Below, one piece after another: positions 30,601-39,769 of a stretch of 64,000 nt of DNA. Position 1 is the stretch's first letter; the number at the start of each line of letters is the position of its first letter. The stretch comes from Candidatus Aenigmatarchaeota archaeon (lineage in GTDB: Archaea; Aenigmatarchaeota; Aenigmatarchaeia; GW2011-AR5): assembly GCA_016187335.1 (NCBI GenBank), contig JACPJW010000002.1:1-64000 (forward strand), given 5' to 3'. A program made the position numbers and the translations under genes. Below the pieces are notes generated by a model. The model did no database searches and was not told the DNA's origin. It worked only from the letters and a program-made list of their open reading frames with translations.

Positions 30601-30691
30601 AGGTTGAAATAGTTAGTAAGGTCGAAAGGGAGCAGAGCGGACTTCCAATAAATTGCTCTAGCCGTTCTTTCCGCCTTGATAGAGTGATTCA

Positions 30692-31483
30692 ATGGTTAAA
30701 AACCGATTAGTCTTCCTTGGCACCGCCGGCGGGCGCCACATGGTCTTCTCGCAGGAAAGGAAAAGCGGCGGATTGTTATTGGAACTGGACGGAAAAAGGA
30801 TTGCTGTCGATCCGGGACCGGGAGCCTTGGTTCATATGCAGCGGCTGAAACTGCATCCGGAAAAAACAGACGCCGTCATGCTTTCGCACATCCACATAGA
30901 CCATTCTTCTGACGTAAACATACTGCTGGACGGCATCGAGAAACCGGTGCTCGTTGCCGAGGAGCACTGCGTCCGCAAGAAGAGCGACTACTACGAACAT
31001 CCCCGCGTTTCGAAATATCACCAGGATAAATCAAAGGTGTTCGCTGTCAGTGCTGACCAGTCCGTTGATCTTGACGGGTTGAAGATAGAAACCGCAAAAA
31101 CGAACCACACGTGTCCGTGCGTCGGCTTTGTGATTTCCGGAACAAAGAAAATCGGCTATGCTTCCGACGGCATTTATTTCAAGGGCCAGGAAAAGTATTT
31201 TGAGGGGTGCGACCTGCTGATACTGAATGTTCATATACCAAAAGGCTTTGAGACAGCGGACAAGTACATGAGCGTTGACGACGCTATCCTGTTTTTGCGC
31301 GCGATGAAAAGGAAGCCGCAGCTCACGGTGGTTACGCATATATCGTCCCTGATGCTGCGCGCAAACCTGTGGCGCCAGATAAAGATTATCAGCGAGAGCA
31401 CAGGCTGCAATGTCATCTTCGCCGAGGACTTCATGGAACTGGACCTGGGCAATCTGAGCGCGGCGCCGAGGATTCTAAAGTGA
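30692..31483 (+). CDS. Metallo-beta-lactamase-fold hydrolase
   Basis: A 263-residue MBL-fold protein. HIHIDHSSD at 66-74 is the HxHxDH zinc motif; further ligands are likely at TNHTCPC, IGYASDG and VTHIS. The layout resembles RNase Z-like/UlaG-like phosphodiesterases, and the substrate is not predictable. Start ATG 30692 follows GAGTGATTC, with CCGCCTTGATAG upstream. Confidence 0.82.
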   Translation: MVKNRLVFLGTAGGRHMVFSQERKSGGLLLELDGKRIAVDPGPGALVHMQRLKLHPEKTDAVMLSHIHIDHSSDVNILLDGIEKPVLVAEEHCVRKKSDYYEHPRVSKYHQDKSKVFAVSADQSVDLDGLKIETAKTNHTCPCVGFVISGTKKIGYASDGIYFKGQEKYFEGCDLLILNVHIPKGFETADKYMSVDDAILFLRAMKRKPQLTVVTHISSLMLRANLWRQIKIISESTGCNVIFAEDFMELDLGNLSAAPRILK

Positions 31484-31570
31484 ATGGAACCGAAACCTCT
31501 GATTCTTCCTTAGAAATTAAAGCTTTCTTTTCCACCTTATTATTTTAATCGCTACGCACAAGTTGATACC

Positions 31571-33970
31571 ATGCTTAAAGAAAAGAACTGGAGCAAGGAG
31601 CTGGAACTGGACATTGTCAAGAAGTGGAAGGAAGACGGTGATTACGCCTTCGCTGACAATGGAAAGCAGTTGTACAGCATAGACACTCCGCCGCCTTACG
31701 TCAACACGCCTGTGCATATCGGTCATGCGACGACGTACACGCTGATGGACATGTTCGCGCGGTTCCGCAGGATGACCGGCTTCAACGTTCTGTTCCCTCT
31801 CGGCCTTGACAGGAACGGGCTGCCCATAGAACTGGCGGCGGAGAAGCGCTTTGGTGTGACGCTTACTGACGTCAGGCGTGAAGAATTTCTCAAGATGTGC
31901 AGGCAGGTCCTGGAGGAATCAAGCGAGGCAAGCATAGATTCCTTCCTGCGGCTTGGCATTTCATTCAACAGCTGGTCCGTAGGGCCGAAGGCCGGCGACG
32001 CCTACTACACGGATTCGCCGGAATACCGCGCCCTGACGCAGTCAACATTCATTGATTTGTGGCACAAGGGGCTCATCTACGAGGACAAGCGCCTGAACAA
32101 CTACTGCCCCGGATGCAAAACGACATTAGCTGACGACGAGGTTGACCACAAGGAAGTTCCTACATCGCTGAATCACATCGTGCTGAAAATCAAGGAAACA
32201 GGCAAAGAAATTGTTATTGCAACAACGCGCCCCGAGCTTTTGTGTACGGCTGCTATTGTCATTTTCAACCCTGAAGACAGCAGGCACCAGCACCTAAGCA
32301 ACAAAACGGCAGTCATACCTTTCTACAATATTGAGGTTCCTGTGAAATCCCATCCATTCGCCGACCCTGCTTTTGGAACAGGGCTTGTATTCATGTCGCG
32401 CTCCGCGGGAGACCAGGACGCAATACGCTTTCTGCGAGAAGAGGGCATTGAGCCGCTCTCTGCCATCAATACAGAAGGCAGGATGGACGGCGTGTCAGGA
32501 TTCCTAAAGGGCATGAAGTCTGACGAAGCGAGGAAGGAAATGATAAGACGCCTTAAGGAAGAAGGCTTGCTGGTGAAGCAGGAGCAGATAATGCACAATG
32601 TTCCCATTTGCGAGCGCAGCAAGCATGTTATTGAGTACATCACGATGCCTGAGTTTTACCTGAAGCAGACCGAGTACAAGGATGAAATCCGTAGGATTGC
32701 CTACGAGATAAATTTCTTCTCGCCCAAATCCCGCCAAATCTTGCTGGACTGGATTGACTCCGTAAGCATTGACTGGGCAATATCGCGGCGCAGGTATTAC
32801 GCGACGGAAATCCCGCTGTGGTATTGCAAAAAATGTAATGAGACAATTGTCCCGCCGAAAGGAAAATACTACCAGCCCTGGCGCGAGCCGCCGCCGGACA
32901 GCATGACGCCCGAAGGGCGTCGAGTTCCTTTCAAGTGTCCTTCGTGCGGCTCTGCTGAATTCCGTGGCGAGGAGCGGGTTCTGGACACATGGTTTGATTC
33001 CTCGATATCGCCTTTATACGTCCTGCACTATCCGGAAGAATTTTTCCACAAGCATCCCGTTTGCACGCTGAGGCCGCAGGGGAAGGAAATAATACGCAAC
33101 TGGCTTTACTATACATTGCTCAGGTGCTTCCACGCAACGGGCCGAAGCATCTTCAGGGACGTCTGGATTCATTATCACGTCGTTGACGAATCAGGAAAGA
33201 AGATGAGCAAGTCCGTGGGAAATATCATAGACCCCCACGAAATCCTTGAAAGATACAGCGCCGAGCCCTTCAGGTTCTGGGCAGCCATTGAAGGCAACAT
33301 AACGTCTGATGACTTCAGGTGCTCTTTCGAGCGCATAGAAGGCGCAGGCAAGACAATAACGAAATTATGGAACGTCGCGCGCTTTGTTTCGTTGTTTGAG
33401 CGCCCCGCTGAAAAGCCGGAACTCGCTGAAACGGACAGGTGGATAATGCAGGAAATGAACGAGCTTATAGGTTTTTCACGGAGCTCTTACGAAAACTATG
33501 ATTTCCACAATCCGGCAGCAAGAATAAAGCATTTCATCTGGGAAACTTTCGCTTCGCATTACATAGAGCTGGTAAAGAGCCGCGCGTACAACAGCGCCGG
33601 CGTCTTCACGAAAGAGCAGCAACAATCAGCATTGTACACGCTGCATTACTGCCTCGACACCCTGCTGAAGCTCCTCGCGCCTGTGATTCCGATGATAACG
33701 TACAGGATATACATGGACCTTCGCGGAAAAAATATACACAAGGAGAATTTCCCTGAAACTGATGAGGAATACAAAATTCCTTTCAGCACAGCGGAACTGG
33801 AGCAATTAAACAGCGCTATATGGAAAGCAAAAAAAGATGCTTCGCTGTCGCTGAAGGCGCCCGTGAAGCTGCTGGCATTAGACGAAAAATTCCGCGTCAT
33901 CGAGCATGACCTGAAAGCCGCGCACAGCGTGCAGAAGATAGAATACGGCAAGTTCGCTGTCGAGCTTTGA
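31571..33970 (+). CDS. valS: Valyl-tRNA synthetase
   Basis: A class I synthetase of 799 residues charging tRNA-Val. HIGH is intact at 49-52 (PYVNTPVHIGHATTYTLMDM), the CP1 editing domain spans about 200-340 (ATTRPELL), and KMSKS is at 544-548 (GKKMSKSVGN). Zinc knuckles include NYCPGCKT and FKCPSCGS. RNGLPIE after the HIGH helix is the archaeal ValRS form. The C-terminal anticodon-binding domain is helical. No long coiled coil is present, as usual in archaea. Confidence 0.93.
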   Translation: MLKEKNWSKELELDIVKKWKEDGDYAFADNGKQLYSIDTPPPYVNTPVHIGHATTYTLMDMFARFRRMTGFNVLFPLGLDRNGLPIELAAEKRFGVTLTDVRREEFLKMCRQVLEESSEASIDSFLRLGISFNSWSVGPKAGDAYYTDSPEYRALTQSTFIDLWHKGLIYEDKRLNNYCPGCKTTLADDEVDHKEVPTSLNHIVLKIKETGKEIVIATTRPELLCTAAIVIFNPEDSRHQHLSNKTAVIPFYNIEVPVKSHPFADPAFGTGLVFMSRSAGDQDAIRFLREEGIEPLSAINTEGRMDGVSGFLKGMKSDEARKEMIRRLKEEGLLVKQEQIMHNVPICERSKHVIEYITMPEFYLKQTEYKDEIRRIAYEINFFSPKSRQILLDWIDSVSIDWAISRRRYYATEIPLWYCKKCNETIVPPKGKYYQPWREPPPDSMTPEGRRVPFKCPSCGSAEFRGEERVLDTWFDSSISPLYVLHYPEEFFHKHPVCTLRPQGKEIIRNWLYYTLLRCFHATGRSIFRDVWIHYHVVDESGKKMSKSVGNIIDPHEILERYSAEPFRFWAAIEGNITSDDFRCSFERIEGAGKTITKLWNVARFVSLFERPAEKPELAETDRWIMQEMNELIGFSRSSYENYDFHNPAARIKHFIWETFASHYIELVKSRAYNSAGVFTKEQQQSALYTLHYCLDTLLKLLAPVIPMITYRIYMDLRGKNIHKENFPETDEEYKIPFSTAELEQLNSAIWKAKKDASLSLKAPVKLLALDEKFRVIEHDLKAAHSVQKIEYGKFAVEL

Positions 33971-34088
33971 CTTCTTTGAAGGTATTTATTATGACCTTTA
34001 TAATTAATCAAATAATCAGATTGGGAGGGAAAGTTAGAGTTCTGGTTTCTTGAAACGACCTTTCTCTTCAACCTTGATGGTGATTATC

Positions 34089-35300
34089 ATGTCAGCCGCA
34101 GAAGAAGAAAAGATGGCGAAGATGAAGCTGAAGCTGAAAAAGCTGGTGAGAGAGCTCGCGAGAATAAGGGGCAGGCACACCGAGCTTGTCAGCGTTTACG
34201 TTCCTGCCGGCTACAACATCAACGAGATCATGAGCCAGCTTCGCAGCGAGCAGTCCACGGCAGAAAACATCAAGTCCAAGCCCGTCCGGAAGAACGTGAC
34301 AACTGCTTTGGAAAAAATCATGCGCCACCTGCAGCTGTACAAATCCACGCCTGCGAGCGGCCTTGCGCTCTTCTGCGGCAACGTCTCGGACCAGGAAGGC
34401 AAGGAAAACATGGAGATGTGGGCGATAGAGCCGCCGGAGCCCGTGAAGGTGAAGATGTACTGGTGCGACCAGAAATTTGTTACCGAACCTTTGGAGGACA
34501 TGATTGCCGAGAAGGAAATTTATGGTATCATCAATTTAGACAGGAGCGAGGCTGACATAGCATTGCTTGTCGGGAAGAAAATTGAGCCCTTGGTGCATTT
34601 TGAATCCATCGTGCCCGGAAAAACGCGCGCTGGGGGGCAATCCTCAGCCAGGTTCAGCAGGGTCCGGGAGGGCCTGCTCAACGACTGGCTGAAGCAGGTC
34701 GCCGAAGCCGCAAACAAGATATTCATGGAGAAGAAAGAAGTCATCGGCGTTATCGTTTCGGGTCCGGGGCCCGTGAAGGACATGTTCCTGAAGGAGGATT
34801 ATCTTTTCGCTGACGTCAAGAACAGGGTCATCGGCACCGTGGACACTTCCTACACAGGCGAGTTCGGCGTCGATGAAACGATACAGCGGGGAGCGGAAAT
34901 ATTCAAGGAAGCTGCGGTGATGAAGGAAAAGAAAATCCTGGAGCGTTTTTTCACGGAACTCCAGAAGCCTTACGGTCTGGCGGTTTACGGCTTTGAGCAG
35001 GTGAGGGGTGCAATAGAAGCAGGCGCAGTTGACTACGTCATCCTGAGCGAATCTCTGGAAGCAAGGGTTTTTGATTTCACGGACGAAACCGGCGCGCAGA
35101 AAACGCTGGTTTATGTTATAGGCAAGGAAGTCCCGCCCGGCTTTTCCATGGGCAGTTCCAAGGATATAGTGGAATACTTCGAGGACAAGGCAATCAGCTA
35201 CGGCTCGCGCGTTGAACTGGTGTCCAGGGATACAAGGGAAGGCGAGCAGTTCCTGCAGCTGGGCGGAATAGGCGCTATTTTAAGGTACAGGGTGTCGTGA
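34089..35300 (+). CDS. prf1: Peptide chain release factor aRF1
   Basis: Recognises stop codons and triggers peptide release. The 403-residue protein has NIKS at 60-63, a YWCDQKF (YxCxxxF) motif, and GGQ at 182-184 in KTRAGGQSSARFSR, all required. The C-terminal domain is conserved. The start ATG 34089 follows GGTGATTATC; an upstream in-frame ATG at 34050 is rejected. Its stop overlaps the next gene. Confidence 0.96.
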   Translation: MSAAEEEKMAKMKLKLKKLVRELARIRGRHTELVSVYVPAGYNINEIMSQLRSEQSTAENIKSKPVRKNVTTALEKIMRHLQLYKSTPASGLALFCGNVSDQEGKENMEMWAIEPPEPVKVKMYWCDQKFVTEPLEDMIAEKEIYGIINLDRSEADIALLVGKKIEPLVHFESIVPGKTRAGGQSSARFSRVREGLLNDWLKQVAEAANKIFMEKKEVIGVIVSGPGPVKDMFLKEDYLFADVKNRVIGTVDTSYTGEFGVDETIQRGAEIFKEAAVMKEKKILERFFTELQKPYGLAVYGFEQVRGAIEAGAVDYVILSESLEARVFDFTDETGAQKTLVYVIGKEVPPGFSMGSSKDIVEYFEDKAISYGSRVELVSRDTREGEQFLQLGGIGAILRYRVS

Positions 35301-36007
35301 TGAAAGAAAAGGTTGACTGGTCTTATTTCCTGAAATACGCTGATATTGTGACGCCTTCCAGAAACGAACAGCTTGACACAATTGTTTCTCTTATACCTGC
35401 CAAAACCGGCGAGAAATTCACTGTTGTTGACCTGGGCTGCGGCGGCGGGCTTTTGTCAGAAAAAATACTGAAAAAATTCCCGAAATCCAAAGTCATTGCT
35501 GCGGACGTATCCGGCCTTATGCTGAAGAATGCAAGGAAAAACTTGGCTCCGTTCGGAAAAAGGGCGGAAACAAGGAAGCTCGATTTGCACGACAAAAATC
35601 TGCTTTATCACTTGCCCAAAGCAAGGTGCTTCGTTTCTTCTCTTGCTATACATCATCTTGATGCCGGAGAAAAGAAGCGGCTGTTTAAAGAGCTTTTCAA
35701 AAAACTGGACGGCAAAGGCGCAGTCCTGATAATAGATTTGGTTGAGCCGCCTTCTGGCTTGGTAAGGAAATATTTCGGCGAATCGTGGGATGAGATAGCA
35801 AAAAAACAGCTGAAAGAATCCGGAACGCGCATCTCTTTCAGGAAACTGAAATCCATCGAATGGAACCATTACTTTTATCCTGATGATTACGACAAGCCCT
35901 CGCGGCTCTTCGACCAACTGAGATGGCTTGAGGAAGCAGGCTTCAGGGAAGTTGACTGTTTCTGGATGAGGGCGGGGCATGCAGTGTTTGGCGGGTTTAA
36001 ACAGTAA
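35300..36007 (+). CDS. Class I SAM-dependent methyltransferase
   Basis: A 235-residue protein with SAM motif VVDLGCGGGLLSEKILKKFP and the acidic motif VIAADVSGLML, then SSLAIHHLD. Similar to small-molecule methyltransferases of the type 11/25 group; the substrate is unknown. ATG 35300 overlaps the aRF1 stop (TGATG), so translation is coupled; a GTG one codon upstream is possible. Confidence 0.85.
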   Translation: MKEKVDWSYFLKYADIVTPSRNEQLDTIVSLIPAKTGEKFTVVDLGCGGGLLSEKILKKFPKSKVIAADVSGLMLKNARKNLAPFGKRAETRKLDLHDKNLLYHLPKARCFVSSLAIHHLDAGEKKRLFKELFKKLDGKGAVLIIDLVEPPSGLVRKYFGESWDEIAKKQLKESGTRISFRKLKSIEWNHYFYPDDYDKPSRLFDQLRWLEEAGFREVDCFWMRAGHAVFGGFKQ

Positions 36008-36020
36008 GTTTCGTGATATC

Positions 36021-36101
36021 ATGCCAGAAGAAACGTTCCTGTCGCGTCACGCAAAGAAAAAAGGAAAGGGGCGCGAATGGGAGAAGGAGAAGTACAGGTA
36101 A
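36021..36101 (+). CDS. Possible 26-residue basic peptide
   Basis: ATG 36021 is preceded by GTGATATC, the same spacing as the ribosome-binding sites of confirmed genes here. It encodes PEETFLSRHAKKKGKGREWE and a few more residues. It follows the methyltransferase by 13 bases. Too short to be sure. Confidence 0.35.
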   Translation: MPEETFLSRHAKKKGKGREWEKEKYR

Positions 36102-36120
36102 TAAGAATTATTGATAAAAC

Positions 36121-36342
36121 CTAAGCCACTTCGAATTTCGCTTCTATAGGCACTCTGAAGCCCTTTTCGATTTCAGATCTTTTTTGGAAATTGAGTATTG
36201 TAAAGCCTATTATTTTGCCTCTCTTATCTTTCCTCACTACTATATCCTTGCCTATTTCCTCAGAAACCGCTTTTTTCGGCTTGCCTATAGAAATGTCCAA
36301 GACATCTCCATCTTCATCATAAAAAAACGTCATTTTTTCCAT
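36121..36342 (-). CDS. DUF2283-family protein
   Basis: The 73 residues contain FFYDEDGDVLDISIGKPKKA and RGKIIGFTILNFQKRS, the DUF2283 pattern. Such proteins have unknown function and frequently occur near toxin-antitoxin genes, as here (HicBA is 22 bases upstream on the same strand). Confidence 0.75.
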   Translation of the reverse strand: MEKMTFFYDEDGDVLDISIGKPKKAVSEEIGKDIVVRKDKRGKIIGFTILNFQKRSEIEKGFRVPIEAKFEVA

Positions 36343-36363
36343 ATTATTTCGCCTTTAACGAAT

Positions 36364-36585
36364 TTATTTTCGGTAGATTCTCATAAATTCTTCTCTTGAA
36401 ATCCCGCAATCGTCAAGGATAGACTTCAGCGTTCCAATGTCCAATTCTCTGTGAAGCGGAATAGTAACGAAAGCTTTGTCATTTGTTATTGTTATATGGT
36501 CGCCACGCTGCCTTATGGGGCGGAAACCAAAACGTTTGTAGAGGATTTTCAGCAGTTCTTTTCCAGAAATAATTGGAAGCTTCAT
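36364..36585 (-). CDS. hicA: HicA-type toxin
   Basis: A 73-residue double-stranded-RNA-binding-like fold with LLKILYKRFGFRPIRQRGDH and the conserved His in RGDHITI, then IPLHRELDIGTLKSILDDCG. HicA proteins are translation-dependent mRNA interferases. It begins four bases after the HicB gene. The usual GSHH motif is GDH here, so activity is uncertain. Confidence 0.85.
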   Translation of the reverse strand: MKLPIISGKELLKILYKRFGFRPIRQRGDHITITNDKAFVTIPLHRELDIGTLKSILDDCGISREEFMRIYRK

Positions 36586-36589
36586 AGAA

Positions 36590-36796
36590 TCAGGCTTGGA
36601 TTATTTTGCCCCTTTCAATGTGCACTTTTCCGTGCTCTATCATGTATTCAACCATGGATTCCAGGTGCAAGTCAATAGCTTCCTTTAAATTTTCCTTTGC
36701 CTCTTCCAAAGTCTTTCCTTGGGTTGTAACGCCTAACTCAGGGCATCTTGCTATGAAATATTTCCTTCCTTTCTTTATATTTACTGAAAGTTGCAT
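36590..36796 (-). CDS. hicB: HicB-type antitoxin
   Basis: A 68-residue partial RNase H fold: YFIARCPELGVTTQGKTLEE and AKENLKEAIDLHLESM are the HicB core. There is no DNA-binding domain at the end, the short archaeal form. HicB neutralises HicA by direct binding; gene order hicB-hicA is less common than hicA-hicB. Confidence 0.85.
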   Translation of the reverse strand: MQLSVNIKKGRKYFIARCPELGVTTQGKTLEEAKENLKEAIDLHLESMVEYMIEHGKVHIERGKIIQA

Positions 36797-36831
36797 ACTA
36801 ATTATTTCTCAAACGAATATTAAAACCTTTT

Positions 36832-37614
36832 TTATATCTCCAGCCCGAACACCTTCGCCGCGTTCGCTTCTGTCGCCTGCAAAATATGCTCCGGCTTCAT
36901 CTCCTTGATTTCCGCAATAATTTTCGCGCTCTCGATTATATTCCACGGATAATTCTTGCCCTCGCGCTCAAACGGATGCAGCCACGGCGAATCCGTTTCC
37001 AGAAGCAGTTTATCCAGCGGCGTTTTCGCCGCAAGCCGCTTGTGCTTGCTGCTGCGTCCGATTATTGTCGATATGGAAATGTAGTAGCCCTGCTCTACAG
37101 CATGTAGCAACTCCTCGTCGCTGCCGGAGAATGAATGCATGGCAACGCCGCGCGCGTTGTTGTCCGTGAGCAGCTTCAGGGCATCGCTGAACGCCGTTTT
37201 CTTTTCCTCGCTGTTGCGCGCATGTATCTGCAGAGGCTTTTTTAACTGGTTGGATAGTTCAATGAACTGCACGAAAGCTTCCTCGGCGCGCTTCCGCTTT
37301 TCCTGCTCCTTCACCCAGAAATAATCAATGCCCACTTCGCCGATGCTCACCAGATGCTTCTTGTTGTCCTTGATGAACTGGAGCACCTCATCCATTTCCT
37401 TTTCAGAAGCTGACGCAGCTCCTTCGGGATGTAGTCCTGCTGAGGAGAAAACGAATTTCGGGTATTTTTTGCTAAGGTCAAGGGATTGCACAGCTTCCTT
37501 GATGTCCGTTGCTATGTTTATGAGTGCTTTCAGCTTGTGCATTGACTCCTTGATGACTTCATCAGGATTGCCCATCAGGATAACATGGCAATGGATGTCG
37601 ATGCCGTGATTCAT
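36832..37614 (-). CDS. tatD: TatD-family deoxyribonuclease
   Basis: A 260-residue TIM-barrel metal hydrolase. DIHCHV holds the HxH metal ligands, GEVGIDYF the bridging Glu, PLQIHARN and MHSFSG two more His, and LETDSPWL the last Asp. All are present. The family acts as 3'-5' exonucleases. It starts just upstream of Pcm in the opposite transcription order (same strand). Confidence 0.92.
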   Translation of the reverse strand: MNHGIDIHCHVILMGNPDEVIKESMHKLKALINIATDIKEAVQSLDLSKKYPKFVFSSAGLHPEGAASASEKEMDEVLQFIKDNKKHLVSIGEVGIDYFWVKEQEKRKRAEEAFVQFIELSNQLKKPLQIHARNSEEKKTAFSDALKLLTDNNARGVAMHSFSGSDEELLHAVEQGYYISISTIIGRSSKHKRLAAKTPLDKLLLETDSPWLHPFEREGKNYPWNIIESAKIIAEIKEMKPEHILQATEANAAKVFGLEI

Positions 37615-37645
37615 GCAAGAACATTAATGCCTTCCGTTTTAATTC

Positions 37646-38278
37646 TTATTCATACCCGTGCTTGCCTTTGAGCGGCACGAAGGCGTAATAGCCAAGAAAA
37701 GTTTTCTTAATTTCTTTGTTCTTTTCAACCAAGAACATCTCGTCGCCGACGGGTATGACGAGCTTGCCGCCCTTTTTTAATTGGTCTATTAATGGTTCGG
37801 GTATGTTCGGTGCCGCCGCTGTAACAATGATGCGGTCGTAGGGTTTTTCTTTTTCGTAGCCTTGTGAGCCGTCGTGAAGAATGACGAAAACGTTTTTGTA
37901 GCCGCAGCGTTTCAGGTTCTCTTCGGCGAATTTGGCCAATCCAGGGATAAATTCCGTCGTGATGATTTTTCCTTTGTTGCCGGCAATCTCGGCGAGGATG
38001 GCTGCCTGGTATCCGCTGCCTGAGCCTACTTCCAGTATTTTCTGTCCCTTTTCGGGCTGCAGCGCCTCGGTCATTGCAGCAACAGTCAGCGGCTGCGATA
38101 TTGTCTGCCCCGCTGCTATCGGCAAAGGCTCGTTGGCGTAGGCATGGTCACGGAATTGCGGAAGAACGAACTCCTCGCGGGGAACTTTTCTGAAGGCGGC
38201 TATTATTTCTTCTGTCCTGAGAAAGCCCGTTTCGATTATTTCCCTGACCAGCTTCTCCCTTTTTTCTTTGAAAGACAT
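37646..38278 (-). CDS. pcm: Protein-L-isoaspartate O-methyltransferase
   Basis: Repairs isomerised aspartates. Of its 210 residues, PLPIAAGQTISQPLTVAAMT is the family signature. ILEVGSGSGYQAAILAEIAG is the SAM motif, and YDRIIVTAAAPNIPEPLIDQ the later one. Normal length. Confidence 0.95.
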   Translation of the reverse strand: MSFKEKREKLVREIIETGFLRTEEIIAAFRKVPREEFVLPQFRDHAYANEPLPIAAGQTISQPLTVAAMTEALQPEKGQKILEVGSGSGYQAAILAEIAGNKGKIITTEFIPGLAKFAEENLKRCGYKNVFVILHDGSQGYEKEKPYDRIIVTAAAPNIPEPLIDQLKKGGKLVIPVGDEMFLVEKNKEIKKTFLGYYAFVPLKGKHGYE

Positions 38279-38320
38279 TATTATATAGTGTCAGAAAGAG
38301 CATTTAGGTTTGCCAGATTG

Positions 38321-38986
38321 CTATTGTGAGATCCGCGCTCTTGACTTTTGCGCATATACAGGGATTTCGACGCACGCCTTCAGCCTTCTCCTGCCGAAAT
38401 CGAGCGCGTCTCTTTTGCTCTCGAAATAGACGTCCAGCCTCCTGCCCTTTATGGCGCCTCCTCGGTCCTCTGTATTCAGAACCGGCGGAACGCCTGCTCT
38501 CTGAAGCGCCTTTTTCGCGATAGGCGGTAATGCCGTGGATTCATGGCTAGAAGGATCGAAAGCTTCTATTCTTATCATTGACCCGAACGGGATTGAAGGG
38601 TCCGCCGCCGCCATCCCGAGTTTCACGGGCTTTCCTCTGTTGGCCGCCAATCCTTTGCAGTTCATCCCAAAGTCGCAGGCAGTGTAGGCCGTTACCTCGT
38701 ATTCCGAGCATATTCCAGCTGATGCCCTGTAAGGCATTTTCTGCGGCCTGAAGTACGGGACTTTGGTGCCTCTTCCGTTTTCTTTAAAGGATTCTACGCC
38801 GCCTTTGTATTGATGCCATTGAAAGAACGGTACAGGGACGTTCAGGTAATTTTCACCCGCAGCTGTGCTGGATTTTTCTGGAAGCGATGAATATTTCTTC
38901 TGCACGTCAACAATGGAAGGCTTCGCAACCAGAAGCGCAGCCGCCGCCAGCAAAGCCGCAAAAAATCTCCTGCTTCTGTACTGCAT
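38321..38986 (-). CDS. 3D-domain protein (MltA/YuiC-like)
   Basis: A 221-residue exported protein: N-terminal anchor (RRFFAALLAAAALLVAKPS), a linker of about 80 residues, then a C-terminal 3D domain. YEVTAYTACD, LGMAAADPSIPFGS and DRGGAIKGRRLDVYF hold the three conserved aspartates of the domain. In bacteria 3D domains occur in peptidoglycan-cleaving lytic transglycosylases. An archaeon makes no murein, so a bacterial origin and a role on other cells' walls are possible. The start is taken at the ATG before the hydrophobic segment. Confidence 0.8.
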   Translation of the reverse strand: MQYRSRRFFAALLAAAALLVAKPSIVDVQKKYSSLPEKSSTAAGENYLNVPVPFFQWHQYKGGVESFKENGRGTKVPYFRPQKMPYRASAGICSEYEVTAYTACDFGMNCKGLAANRGKPVKLGMAAADPSIPFGSMIRIEAFDPSSHESTALPPIAKKALQRAGVPPVLNTEDRGGAIKGRRLDVYFESKRDALDFGRRRLKACVEIPVYAQKSRARISQ

Positions 38987-39023
38987 AAAATCACGTTTAA
39001 CAGTCAAGAAATTAAGATGACTA

Positions 39024-39266
39024 TTAATCAGGAACATAGCGTCCCGCTAGAATATCCGGCATTCTTTTCCATATTTTTTCTTCTGCCTGCGCAGCATCAT
39101 TGAGCATCCTGATTGTGTCTTCGTTTCTCACGGGTCTGTAAAATGTAAAAATCCAGAATCCGTGACGCCGGTAGTATTCTCCATCCGGGTCTACGTAATA
39201 CCGCCCGAGCTCTCTCCTTCGGGGGGAAACCATCCGGAAGGAATATTGAGGATTTTTCAGGGACAT
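39024..39266 (-). CDS. Orphan protein (80 aa)
   Basis: A soluble 80-residue protein rich in Arg, Tyr and Phe (RYYVDPDGEYYRRHGFWIFT; TIRMLNDAAQAEEKIWKRMP). It lies 37 bases before the 3D-domain gene on the same strand. No family recognised. Confidence 0.6.
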   Translation of the reverse strand: MSLKNPQYSFRMVSPRRRELGRYYVDPDGEYYRRHGFWIFTFYRPVRNEDTIRMLNDAAQAEEKIWKRMPDILAGRYVPD

Positions 39267-39364
39267 TATGACAGTTGACGGGATAATGATATGAAATCAT
39301 AACTTCATACGTATGAATACAATATTGCAAAAGTATTAAAATATACTGTATGCTAATTATTACA

Positions 39365-39748
39365 ATGAAATCAAGGATTATCGGAAAGGAGTTTTGTGAC
39401 CTTACCAGATTTCTCCAGCTTAGCCCGGCGAAGATCAACATCTACAGGCTGCTTTTCATGAAGCCGATGACGATAACCAGCCTGGAAAGGAATACAAAGC
39501 TTTCCGAGCGCATGGTAAGGGGGCATATCAGGGACATGCTGCGCAAAGGCTTTGTCGAAAGGAATCCTGTCATAGAGAATAACCGTCTAGCCTACGTTTA
39601 CCGCGCTGTGTCGCCGCTCCGCGCGCTTGACATGATAGAGGACATTGCGAAGAACGCCGAGAAGCTGAGAAAGGAATACAGGCACCAGATTTTGAAAGGA
39701 ACAAATGAGAGCATAAATAAAAGCCGCTGGGCAATGAAGAAATTATAA
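39365..39748 (+). CDS. Winged-helix transcription regulator
   Basis: A 127-residue protein whose central part (FLQLSPAKINIYRLLFMKPM; SLERNTKLSERMVRGHIRDM; VYRAVSPLRALDMIEDIAKN) is a TrmB/MarR-like winged helix with a helical tail for dimerisation. A TTAAAATATA box about 30 bases upstream supports ATG 39365. Target unknown. Confidence 0.8.
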   Translation: MKSRIIGKEFCDLTRFLQLSPAKINIYRLLFMKPMTITSLERNTKLSERMVRGHIRDMLRKGFVERNPVIENNRLAYVYRAVSPLRALDMIEDIAKNAEKLRKEYRHQILKGTNESINKSRWAMKKL

Positions 39749-39769
39749 TCCAAAGACACCTGACTCATG

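Noticed and set aside
30601-30690. tRNA-like fold around GGACTTCC
   Set aside because: No T-arm or acceptor stem can be found; explained better as a leader hairpin of the MBL gene.
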